NCBI RefSeq assembly: GCF_021347895.1
Contig: NC_067123.1
Coordinates: 7,817,828-7,881,827 of the forward strand
Source of the DNA: Acanthochromis polyacanthus
Lineage: Eukaryota; Chordata; Actinopteri; Pomacentridae
Direction: 5' to 3'
DNA length: 64,000 nt
The number at the start of each line of letters is the position of its first letter. Position 1 is the first letter of the stretch. Of the stretch, positions 48,047 to 59,455 are shown piece after piece. The notes below the pieces were generated by a model that searched no databases, was not told the origin of the DNA, and worked only from the letters and a program-made list of their open reading frames with translations. The position numbers were made by a program, and so were the translations under genes.

Positions 48047-48169
48047 AAAGAGGTGGAGGAGGAGAAGCAGGCCAGGGTGGGCCAGGTGTCGGACCTGCTC
48101 GGCTGGGTTAAAGGCCTCCAGGGTCGGACCGGAGGACCCAACGCTGAGTCCTCACTGGCTGCTCAGCAG
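48047..48169 (+). CDS. macf1: macf1 exon 29, plakin domain / rod junction
   Basis: Acceptor ctgtgcag, donor CAG|gtactt, 41 codons, phase 0. Encodes KEVEEEKQARVGQVSDLLGW then VKGLQGRTGG. Confidence 0.95.
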
Positions 48170-48822
48170 GTACTTCAGCGCACTGTTTATGCTGATGTTG
48201 TTATTATGAATATTAAACAGGCTGTGACGTTCAGAGACCCAGTGTTGAAAGGCCCTGGAGTGAAATTATTAAAGAGCAGAAGATCAATAACCTCTGATGT
48301 CATCGCTTCTGCTCTCGGAGAAATTAAGAAAATGGATTTCTTTTTGATTACTGCTGCATAAATGTTATCTTGCACATTTTATCTCACTGACTCTATAATG
48401 TACTTTTGTACTTTTGCTTTTTCTAAATCAGAAATAAAGATAAGATCAGATCAGAGAGGATTTACTGATTTGGCAGCTGCAGAAGAACCTTATCTTACTT
48501 TACTTTCAGCCTCTCTCTAAGTGAAGGTTGGCAGCAGCAGACAAAGTCCTTGGTTCTTTTGTCTGGTTCTTGCTGCACAGTAAAAAGTTCTGCATTCAGT
48601 TTTTTACTTAACAGTGAAGGCTGAAAGAGAAGAAATGTAAAAATTAAAAAAAGCAGACAAAGTGAAGCAATGTTGGTTTTGTTCATTTTATTTTTTCTCT
48701 TAAAAATATCAAAAGAACCATAACAGTACTGCTAAAGCTTGTGTCCACAAGCAGCCTCTTTCGCTGGTATCTGTAGGAAGTTGTACAAAATGAATCGCAT
48801 CGATCATCTGTCTTCTCTAAAG
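48170..48822. other. Intron 29
   Basis: 653 bp, non-coding; nothing recognised. Confidence 0.75.
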
Positions 48823-48914
48823 GCCATCAGTGAACAACTGGCAGCCAAGAAAGATCAGGTGGCTGAAGCTATCAGGAGCACGCAGGTCTTCCTTCTGTCG
48901 AAACAGGCGAGCAA
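48823..48914 (+). CDS. macf1: macf1 exon 30
   Basis: Acceptor ctctaaag, donor AGCAA|gtaagt, leaves two bases. Encodes AISEQLAAKKDQVAEAIRST and QVFLLSKQAS. The acceptor pyrimidine tract is short but phase and homology agree. Confidence 0.94.
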
Positions 48915-49773
48915 GTAAGTTAAGAACACATACATGAGCACATTTAATATCCTCTTCAAACACAGACTCCTCAGGAAGTATTAAAGATGAAAGCCTGAAA
49001 TGTTCACTGTTAGTCCTCATAATGCAGTTGATCCAAAATCTACAATATAAGATGAGTAGGTCCGTCTTTGAGCACACATTAACAAAAGAATTGGTAACAC
49101 TGATGTCAACTACTGGTATTTTCTGAACATATGCAGCTGTAATAATAATACCAAACAAAACATATGGAATATTTTTTACTATGAAAGTTATTTTTATGAA
49201 TTTCCATAACTAAATGAGCAGATAGGACAAGTTATAACTTAGAGTTTAAAGTGGTTCTTAAAATATAACAGAATATTCTAAGTCAATGCCGTATAGAGTG
49301 ATAACAGTGAAGATGTCAGATGTTTATCTGTATTAGGTCCTGAAATACTGCCGTTCAGAAGCTCAAATTTCAAGGTGCAGAAAGTATATTGAAAGTGAGT
49401 TTATGGTCAGATTTTGTTTTAGTTATCTCAGAAAGTATTTAATATTTCACACGGAAAATTTCACAGATTTCAAATTTGCATTGATTGTAATAGAAAAGTT
49501 TCAGCCACATCAAAGATGGTCAAGCAGAAAGCAACGGATGATTTTACCTGGAATAAGTCTCTACACAGTACAGAATGTAGAGTTCAGTTATTTAACAGGG
49601 TGTTTTTCCACATGACAGGATTCTGTCTTTTTCAGGCATGCAGTTGAAAAAAGACAATTTTTTGGATCAGGAATGTTAGCCAACTATAAACAGTTTAATT
49701 TTTAGTCATTTTAAATCAAATCTGCTGTATACAGTAACCAACCTGCTCTAACTTCTCCCTCTGTCCTCTCCAG
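48915..49773. other. Intron 30
   Basis: 859 bp, AT-rich, non-coding; nothing recognised. Confidence 0.75.
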
Positions 49774-49909
49774 GTTGTCCCCAGAGGAGCGAGCTAATGT
49801 GGAGGCTCAGCTGGACGAGCTGACGGCCACCTACAACCAGCTGTGCGACAGTTCCACCCAGCAGCTGCAGCAGCTGGAGCAGCAACTGGCCAAAGAGGAG
49901 GAAAGAAAG
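49774..49909 (+). CDS. macf1: macf1 exon 31
   Basis: Acceptor cctctccag, donor AAG|gtagat; the first base completes Lys; ends in phase 0. Encodes LSPEERANVEAQLDELTATY and QQLQQLEQQLAKEEERK. This is the branch point: it can join exon 32 (plakin-repeat form) or exon 37 (short form) in frame. Confidence 0.95.
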
Positions 49910-51910
49910 GTAGATGGGCTGAAGAGCTGGGCTGAGGTGGATCAGGGTTACCAGAGACTCACGACACAAATGTGTTCTGCTTTCGCAAGCTTGAAGGAAA
50001 ATAACTGTGAAGGTTCTTGTTATAAAATGTCGCTTCGAGTCCGAAAACGCTTGCGAGCTGAGCGTGAGTTCATGTGTGGGCCAGCAGCAGGTTGTGTGTG
50101 TTGTACAGCATGGTGTGTGTTCACAGAGTGTGCATTTTTGAAAACATCACCACTGTTTCACCACGGATCTCACTCATTGACTTGGTTTGGTTTAACAAAC
50201 ATCACAGACCCTATTCAGACGTGTATTCAGATCATTTGAATTTATCTTTTCTATTTTTGGCTCTATTGTTTGATCTCCTTCAAGGGAGACTAAATGCTAT
50301 AATACATAAATAGTCTGAGAGAAGACTTCTGCAGCCCAGTTTTCATTAAAAGTGGTGTGAAATGTGGGCACAGAAGGGTAAAAATGATTTTTTCTGGATG
50401 ACACTGTCTGAATTGGGCCTCAGCATGGAGTTATTCACTGTCACATTGTTCTCCTAAAAGCCTGCAGTCATTTCATTAACTATCTCCACCCCTAGTTTTT
50501 ATCATCTTCATTATCATCAGATAACTGCTGAGCTGCTAACATGGTTCATCAAAGGCCTTAGTGGTGCCGCATTAGAGCAGCGCTGCACAAGTCATGCTAG
50601 CAGTTAGAAAAAAGCTGCTTTTTTTTAGATGCATTGTTGGAAAATCGTTTTCAAAATAGATGTAGCTTCACATTTCACTGTCATCTCTGTAGATACAAAA
50701 TAGTATAATGTTATTTTACTTTATATAGTGGTAGCTTAATGCCACTGCATAAAGTCTACACATTTCATTTCAGCTTTTATGTTATTCAGCAAGTTTACCC
50801 CATATGTACATTTACTTTGTCATAAAATTGCTCCTCTCCTGGCATACATAATGTGGTACATTGGTCTAAAATGCTTTGAATGAATGTGAGATTTTGCGGT
50901 TTGAAACACTCCTCGATAATAATTTCTCATAGCTGATTCCTATGTTAATGTTTGGTGTTAAAGGTGATTTTTTTATGTGACTAAAAAGTACTCAATGAAC
51001 GATAGAAGTTTTGTTCACTTTTCCAGTAGTGTCAGTGCACCAGAGGCCAGCTATGCAAAAACCAAACCCACTTCACCATTTGAGCATGTTGTGTCCAGAT
51101 CACAAGATTGTGTCTGTGTGTGTGTGAATGAGGATTTTATGTGTTTGTTCTAATGCATTACTATTAATGTGTGAAACTTTAAACCAGCGTTTTGCTTGAA
51201 AATCACTAACAGCTGCCAAAGGGAAGACTTGCGGACATCCCAGGTCTGAGCCAAGGATCAGAATGGAAGATCAGTTTGCTCTTTAGTTTTAGTGAAAACC
51301 ATAAGATATTTCACAATAGGAGGCTGTTTTAATGGCAATTAGTGGTATATTGAAAGACAATAATCAGCAGGTAAACAGACCTTTACAGTGACGACATAAA
51401 TCATTTGTCAAAACCCTTCATAAGTTTTCCAAGTGTCACGGTTTAGAGGTCAGTTGGAGGTTTTAGTGTCAGAGCAGCGTTAGGAGTCAGAATGAAGAGT
51501 GGCATGCAGAATGCTAACAACCAGCTTCTCACCTGTCGCGCCTCGCTGTACCGAGCCGTAAGCTGGCCCATTAGTGTGTGGACGAGCCGGGACGGTAAGT
51601 AGCGCTCGCTTTCTCTCTTACTGGTGCCTGTAAGTTTTTATCAAGTTTTTTCTCCTCTTTCCTTTGGATACTTGTGTGTTCCTTTATATGCCTTTGCTTT
51701 CTTTTTTCTAGAGCTTTTTCTGCACTTCTTGTTACAATTTGCTTTTTTGCATGCTTAATGCTTGTTTTAGAATAGTGTATTAAAGTGCTTGAATTTAAAA
51801 AATGGAATAAAAAAACAATCAAGCTCCAATATATATGTATAGATCATGTTGGTGGCAAGTGGTTGTGGTTTTTCTTCTTTTCTGATTCTATGATCTGCCC
51901 CTAATACCTA

Positions 51911-52916
51911 CAAAGGTACTTCAAAAAGTTCTCGGCACAAGAGAAGATTGTTCTTGCGTTATTTTGCAACATAGTCTCCTTTAACTTCAGTGTACTTGGT
52001 CTGTTGATGTTCAAGCTGCTGGATTCCTTCTCGGAAGAAGGTCACAACATGTTGAGCCTCCAGACAAGCCTAACGTTATTATCACTTGAAAATAGTCACC
52101 ACCAAGTAGTTTTTTACAAGTTTAGTAAACAGATAGAAGTCAAACATGCCGGTTGGGTTAGTAAGGTGCATTAAAGCAACAGTTCAAAGCCACTTTTAGC
52201 TGCTTCTGCCACCTGATGCTGTGAGTACGGACACACTCTCCTCTCCTTTTATTTGATTGCTTTACCCTTTAAGCTTCAGTGTACCGCCGGCGGTACACCT
52301 ACTAATTTGCATAGGAATTTCAGGAATGTCCGACGGGTGCAAACGCGATTATACAAACACTATACACCGATGGAAAGCTTAGATTCTCATGAATCCGCCG
52401 GTATAAACCACTTTCAGATGCGATTACCACAGCGGGTGAGAAAAACACATTTGTCCGACAAAAACAAATATTCATCCATCCGTTCTCTATACACGGCTTC
52501 AAAGCACACAGCGCGACTCACATTTCCGGGTTTATTATTACACACAAAAAAAAAGATTCCACAAAAAACGGCCATAATCCAACCTTTTACATCAGATGAC
52601 ACAAGCCAGTAAACTATTTTGTCCAAAACATGTCCTGAAGTCGGTATAAAATCCCCGAATCGGTCGTTTCAAGGAAATGCACCTCCCGATGCGCGTCCAA
52701 TATTCCCCGTATTTTTCGTAATTTTTTTTATTTAAAAATAGAATATTAGCGATTTTTTGTACTGAAAACGGCTGGAATTGACTGAAGCTTAAAGGGTTAA
52801 AACATCTGGATTTTGTGGACAGTGATATAAGGCTTCATGGTATGCAATTATGCCCCAAAATGAGAGTTATGCCTCATATTTCTGGATGAAGCAGAGAACC
52901 TTTTGAAGTACCTGTG
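51911..52916 (-). mobile_element. Mariner-type element, internally deleted and interrupted
   Basis: TA at 51909-51910 and 52917-52918. The left end CAAAGGTACTTCAAAAAGTT and the reverse complement of the right end (CACAGGTACTTCAAAAGGTT) are matching terminal repeats. On the minus strand 51960-52060 encodes the C-terminal stretch FFREGIQQLEHQQTKYTEVK followed by GDYVAK and a stop, as in teleost mariner transposases. The catalytic part is missing. A piggyBac-like element sits inside (52265-52796). Confidence 0.8.
52265..52796. mobile_element. piggyBac-like MITE nested in the mariner element
   Basis: Ends CCCTTTAAGCTTCAGT and ACTGAAGCTTAAAGGG are perfect 16-bp inverted repeats. The right flank is TTAA (52797-52800) and the left is TTTA (52261-52264), one change from a TTAA duplication. 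532 bp. The inner flank has GTACCGCCGGCGGTAC, a near-palindrome. No transposase is recognised. Confidence 0.8.
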
Positions 52917-53028
52917 TATAATAGTACAAAATAATATGGTAACATAGTAATTTAACTTAGTACATGTTGCTCAAAGTGCCAAACCAGAGTGAATATTAAC
53001 TGGAATTTTGCTTTCCCTCCTTTTGTAG

Positions 53029-56000
53029 AGCCAAATTGCCATTGGTGGAGTGATCGACCTGGGAACAGTGGAAACATTCCCAGTGTTCCAAGCGGCCCGA
53101 CATGGTCTTATTGACCAGGACACCTGCCATGTGCTGCTGGAGGCCCAGCTCATTAACGGTGGGCTCCTCCAACCAGACTCCTCTGCCAGTTTGTCACTGG
53201 AACAAGGTCTATCTCAAGGCCTCATTGACTCTCACACCAGACAGTCCCTCTCTGAGTTGGAGAGTGCCTTGTATTTGGTGGAAAATAGCAAAACTGCAGG
53301 TGATCAACAACAAAATGTGCTTCCTGTAGTTAAAGCCATGGAGTTTGGGCTCATCAGAGAGGAGGTGGGACTTCGTATTCTCGAGCTCCAGATGAACACT
53401 GGAGGTCTGAGAGATTCAAATGAAAAAATGCTGAGTTTGGAGCAAGCAGAAGACATGAAAATTTTGCCTCCAAGAATCTCTACCAAGCTACAGTCTCGGA
53501 TACAACACAAAGAGCTGATAGATCCAAACACAGCTGAAAAAGTAAATCTAAATGAGCTACAGGTGCGCTGTGTCCTCGACGATGACTCAGGCCTCCTTCT
53601 TCTTCCTGTCAAACAGCAGCCTGGAGGAACTGTTTGCCTCCGTTCTGGAAGAAAAGTTGGCATCTTCCGTGCTGTTCAGGAGGGACTGATCGATCGGAAA
53701 GTTACTGTACGGCTTCTTGAAGCTCAGCTCTTTGCCGGTGGCATTGCTGACCCTCGGTCTAGCCACCGGCTGACAATTCATGAAGCTGTTCGTCATGGAC
53801 TTATGGACCAGGATTTAGCTTGTGCCATGTTTGCACGGCAACTGCAAAATGGGGGAATTCTAGACTCTTCCAGTGGAGAACGCCTGGATCTAGAGGAGAG
53901 TATTCGCAGAGACCTTCTCTCCCCTCGTTTGGCTCTGTTGGTCCTCGAGTCTCTCTGGGCTTTTATGGGAATGCTTTGGCCTGAATCTGGAGAACTCCTG
54001 CCTATTGCGGAGGCTGTTCAACAAGGACTGATCTCAGGAGATCTTGCAAGGAACATACTAAGGCAGCGACACACCATTGGGGCTCTGTACAACCCAGAAA
54101 CCCTCCAGGTGCTGCCCCTAAACCAGGCTGCCCAAGAGGCCCTTGAACCCAGTGTTGTTGATCTTCTGAGAGACATCCACATACCAGACGTTCTTCTGAA
54201 CATGAACCAGTCAGGTACGCCATCTCTGAACCGCCTAAGCTGGAGTTCCACCAGCTCCTCTCCACCTCCATCCTCTCCTCTATCTTTATCATCCCCTACA
54301 AGCCTTGAGTGGGAAACTACAGATAGGATAGATCCCGAGGAACAAGCCAAACACAAGCTCCTGTTTCACCTCATGACTCACAGCTATGTGGATGCTCATT
54401 CTGGAAAACGGTTGGTGCTGCTTGACCCTGAACTGATGGCGATGGTCAAAGCTACTAATGTGGTTGTGGGAGAGTCTGCATATTCAAGTCAGGTTGAGAC
54501 TTTAAGCAGTTTGGCCACAGATAAGTCGGGGAAGTTGCAAATGGAGAGAAAGTTTAGTCTGACAGATAATGGAATGAGTGACAACCATATTGAAGTTGAG
54601 GAAGACAGGTCCAGTGTAGTTACAGAAATGAAGGATGTTGAGACTAAGGGTAGAAGCAGTGTAAAAGAAAGGTATGATGGCGAAAATGACAGCAAGTTGC
54701 TCCAGAAACCACCAGCAGTTGTAGAAAGTGATTTAGCCTTTATGGCTAAAGATAATATCAGTTTAGATAAAGATGCAAAAGTAAATGAACAAAAGAAAGA
54801 AATGTCCAGACTTGAAAATGTAAAGGTTTCAGATAAACATCTTAGCCCAGACGAGATGGTACAAACAGAATCCAAACTCAAGGATATTGCTGTTGAGGAC
54901 ACAAAAGGTACAATCCCAACTGTAGTTAGAAAAACCATCACAGTGCCACTTAAATCAGAGAAGGATGTAAAAAGAGAGACATTGAAAGAATCCATCCAAG
55001 GAGAGAAAACAAATGAAGATTTTGACTTAATACAATCCCAAGAAAGGAATGATGTAAAACAATCCAAGACTGAATTAGTAAAGATCAAAGAAAATGTTCC
55101 TGTAACCGATGCTAAACCTCAGGTTGATATCCTTGATTCCACAGTGGATAAACAAGGGGAGGATGCAGAGCTGGAGAAGTTAGTGGTAGAGCTCAAACAG
55201 GGAGGTCTGATGACAGAAGAAGGGGAAAAGCTGCTACCAGATGAGGCAGTAGCTCAGGGTGTCCTCCCAGGTCATACAGCAGTTAAACTCATGGCTAAGG
55301 CTGGTCTGTTTGGGGGTTTCCTAGATGCCAGCAGTGGTGACTCGCTTAGCATGGAGGAAGTTATGCAGGAGGGTTTACTCGACGAAGATCTAATGTGGAG
55401 TGTTTTAAAATCAGATAAAACGCTTGCAGGGGTTGTGGATGTGGAGAAAAGGCATATTTGTGGGGTGAAGGAGGCAGCTGAGGCAGGGTTGATCGACTCT
55501 GACACTGCTGCTCGACTTCTAGAAGCTCAGGTGGCATCTGGGGGTATTGTTGACCTACGTAGGGATAAGAAAGTCTCCGTCACTCTGGCAGCAAACCTGG
55601 GATTGATTGAGGAGAATCAGCGAGAAGAACTTGTAGCACTCGAGAAGGCATACAAAGGAAAGGATACAGATTCGTCAACATCTCTTAAGAAAGCCAGTTT
55701 ACAGCTACAGATGGAAGGTGTTGTCGACCCAAAGTCCAAGTCTCCAGTTCCTCTGGAGCAAGCAATTCAGAAAGGTTTAATTAAGTCAGAGGAGGCATAT
55801 CAGGTGTTGGCAAAGCAGGTGGCTGAAGGAGGTATAATACACCACGCTTCAGGAATGAGGCTTCCAGTCTCTGATGCTGTAGATAGAGGACTAGTGGATC
55901 GGTCCATTGCCACTGGGTTGGAGGAGCTAGAGTGGGTCTATAAAGGAAAAGTAAGCCCTTCAAGTCACCAAGAAGCTGTTGTTTTTCAGGCATCTACAGG

Positions 56001-59000
56001 AGCTATTTTAGACCCTGACACTGGAGTTAAACTGACATTGACTGAGGCTGTCTCTAAAGGTCTTCTAGATGAGAACATAGCCACTGAAGTTATGGCTTCT
56101 GCAACAGAAACACATGGAGTGCTTGACCCCCAAACTGCACACATTGTTCCTTATTCTGAACTTGTAAACCAGGGTAAGATAGATATTGAAACAGGTAAAC
56201 GCTTCTTAGAGGTGAAACCCTTCCAAGGGGTTCAGGGCAAACAAACAAATGAATACTTGACACTTCCTGAGGCAGTTGTATTAAAGAAGGTCGATCCAGT
56301 TCCAGCACTGAGGCTCCTCCAAAGTCAGGCAGACACTGGCGGCATCATTGATATCAGTTCAGGTGAAAGACTTCCTCTACCTGAAGCCTGTAGGAGAGGT
56401 TTAGTTGTAGACGACATGGTCAAAGAAATAGCCGCTAACCAGTTATTGAAAGGAGGTTTAGTTGATCCTGCCACTAGACAACGAGTCCCAAGTCTCAATG
56501 ATGCCGTTGCAGTAGGACTGATATCTAGTGATGTGGCGTCAGAGATTCAGGAGAAGGTGGCTTCTGTGGAGACAGAGAATGATGATGAAGATAGCTCTAC
56601 ACCTGTAGCTTCATCACACGGATCAAGTGGTTCATACAGCCCTGCTATTATATTATCAGCAACAAGTACAGACAGTCCAACAAACTGGTCTGATGCAAAT
56701 ACAGAGATGCCACTTTCAAAGAGAGGTTTAGGAGTTGCACAAATCAATGAACAGAAATCGACATCTGTAGTATCCGATCAGTCACTGTTTTATGACACTG
56801 CTGCAGCGGAGGATAAAGTAGAAGTACCAGACTCAGTGGAAGACAAATCATTAACTCAGCCAGACCAGTCTATGGAGGTCCTGTTTGAGTTTGCAACTAA
56901 TGTTGAGAAAAGAATTCAGCAAGCAATTAAAGAGATAGCACCTCAGGAAGACCTCACTAAATCACAAAATCTTCCCAAACAGGACCCTGATAAAGGCAAA
57001 ATTGATGATAAACAAAGGGAGAGCATTTTCAGAGATTCTATTGGAGAATCCATGGAGACGCATATCCATCACAGTGACAAAGAATCACAGAAAGAGGTCA
57101 GAGAAGGGGTTGATGATGTGTCTGTAAGGGATGTGGAAAAAGAGCGTAGACCTGCTGATGTGAGCACAATAATGATCAGTCAGGTTTCTGAAGATGGAAA
57201 CCTGACAGGTTCAGTAGCAACAGAGATTACAGATGACAGAGAAAGCAATGAACTGTCAAAACCGAGTGAAGACAATTACAGGAAGAATGATGCGGCAGCG
57301 CAGAGAGATGGTGTTGTAAATGAGAAGGGTAAGGGAGTGGGAAAAGAGATCAAAGATTCAGAGATCAAAACTAGCGCTGATGTTGAGCAGTCAGAGGAGG
57401 TATTGACCTCTATATCCAAAGAGTCAGAAAACAAAGGCAAGAAAAAGAGGAAGAATAAAAAGAAGGCAAAAGGCAAAGAAGTAGAAAATGAAGCACAACC
57501 TCCAGAGATAAAGCATCCACCTTCAACCGCTAAAGTTGATTCAGAAACTGAAGGGCAGTCAGAGGCTTTTAATACAGCCACAGATACAGTTGAATCACAA
57601 GACATATCTGAGAAATCACAGATTCATGGCCAGGGAGCTTCTGAAGTGGCTCCCAATAGTAAAAGTGAAGCAAAGATTGATGTGAAATTTGAAGCTGAAG
57701 ATGATTTAGTACAACCCAAACAGGAAGATGTTCCTGCCAGTCTGGAATCTGAAAAATCCACCATTGAACCAGCGAAAGATGCAACTAAAATGAAATTACT
57801 GAACAATACAAAGAAGACTGATAAGAGTATGGAAGCGAAATCTGAAGTGATTTCAGTTTCTCAGCAACCAGAACAACTGGAGAGCATTCGGGAGCTAGAG
57901 AAAGGCACTGAGCGAGAATTGCCTCAGAAATCAACTCTCCCAGATGACGAGAAAGCAGCCTTGATAATGAAAGCCAAAGAGAGTATTCTTAAAAAGGTGT
58001 TTGAAAAGGGAGTGAGCGAAAAGCAGGCTGCTGAGGAGCTGGAGGCTCTGCGCAAGGAGGTGGGGAAGAAGGAAGGTCGAGGAAAAGCTCTGCTCGCTAA
58101 GGTTGATGCAGTGGAAGGTCATGCTGTCAGAGATGATGGTGTCAAAAGATCCAATGGTTTACCAAAAGACAGTACAGAAGAGACAAGTGTCAGAGTAGAA
58201 AAAACTATACTGACAGAGGTTAACGAAAATATGACTGCAGAGAAACCTTTGATCCAGGAGAATGCTGAGGCCAAACTGTTGGAGGCTTCTTCAAAGGAGA
58301 CTGAAATGAGCAGGAGTTCTGGAAAGGAAGACGTACAAAAAGATATTCCGACAACCCCATCGGTCCAACCTAAAGAAGCTCAGCCAAGAAAACAAACTAA
58401 GAAGAGCAAGAAATCCAAGACTGCACAACCGTCAGACAAAGGTGAACCTTATGCTGAAAAGTTATTGACTCCTGAAAAAGTAGATTCCGAGGTGATAACA
58501 GCAGAAATTACGACAAAATCCACAACAGCAAAACCAGATTTAGAAATTTCAGGTTTGCCGAAAGAACAGAAGACGGACAGACATACAGATGATCAACCAG
58601 CCAGGGATGCCATTCAACCTTCAGATAATGATAAGGCAAATGAGGTGGAGGCCTCTGCAATTAATAATCAGGGAGCTGAGACGAGTAAACAAAGTTCACC
58701 AACTCAGAAACCCGAAACTCAGAAACTCATTACTCCTGTTCAGGAACAGATCCAAGTGGCAGAAGTTGTGTCTGTTGTGAAACAAGAAGTCCACTCAGAT
58801 ACTGGAACTGCCAGCAAAACCACTGATGATTCTCAGGATGATGCATGCAAACTCGACATTCAGCCCACAGCTCAGCCTATGGCTCCTGGTCCACAGCCAG
58901 AAAAATCAAACAAAAAATCTAGAAAGAAGAAAAAGCTCCAACACCCTGAAGTTGAAATCACCAGTGTTTCTGAGGCTTTAATAACCCAAGAGAAACAAAT

Positions 59001-59175
59001 GGACTCTCCAGAAACAACACCTTTGGTCTCAGAGGATGCTTCACCTGAATCTGAATCACCTGGAGTACCTGAGTCCGATACAGCCACCGAGAGCTGGACA
59101 GAAGATGATGATGATGCAAGCAAGAGTCCAGAAACTGTATCAAACAAAGACGGGGCGACATCCGCAACTGGCAAG
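53029..59175 (+). CDS. macf1: macf1 exon 32, plakin (plectin) repeats and disordered tail
   Basis: A single 2,049-codon exon, acceptor ttttgtag, donor AAG|gtaaga, phase 0 both ends. Residues about 8-390 hold roughly eight plakin repeats (for example VLLEAQLINGGLLQPDSSAS). A Ser/Pro linker (about 398-425) and one more repeat-like segment (about 435-475) follow, then a charged stretch. Residues about 710-1180 hold roughly eleven further repeats (LLEAQVASGGIVDL, GGIIDISSGERLPLPEA). From about 1185 to the end the chain is Lys/Glu/Ser-rich and probably disordered. It has three very basic islands (57430-57486, 58385-58425, 58900-58940) and one helix-like island (57943-58112). In plakins these repeats bind intermediate filaments or related partners; in MACF1b they are linked to a Golgi role. 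Skipping leaves the frame intact. Confidence 0.95.
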
Positions 59176-59455
59176 GTAAGAAGATGTCGAAGATTTGTGA
59201 AGAATTATTTTTAGAGAGTTCTTTATGAGTGTAAGATTATAGAGCTGCATGATTGTGGTCTAACTGATAACCATGATTATTTTGATCAATATTGAGATAT
59301 GAGACATTTAGCATGACTTCAGAGACAAAACATTATAAGCTTTTGCTTCCGTGTTGTGCTACATTCATGCTAATGTGCAAACCTGTGGACCAAAATAAGA
59401 CTTTAAATCAGGATTGTCTTCACCTGAATTCATGGCATCTCCGAGAGGCAAAGTA

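Larger units (their letters stand above)
49910..53028. other. Intron 31 (3.1 kb)
   Basis: Non-coding apart from transposon remnants at 51911-52916. A GC-richer block at 51480-51600 has two donor-like sites and is treated as a finding. 49910-51480 holds nothing recognised. Confidence 0.7.

Noticed and set aside
49775..50239. Extension of exon 31 past its donor (reads on for about 110 codons)
   Set aside because: The gtagat donor gives correct phase into exons 32 and 37, and the extension has no similarity to spectraplakins. Intron retention is possible but not supported.
54489..55088. 199-codon minus-strand frame inside exon 32
   Set aside because: Shadow of the Lys/Glu-rich sense frame, giving Ser/Phe/Leu-rich antisense; no independent evidence.
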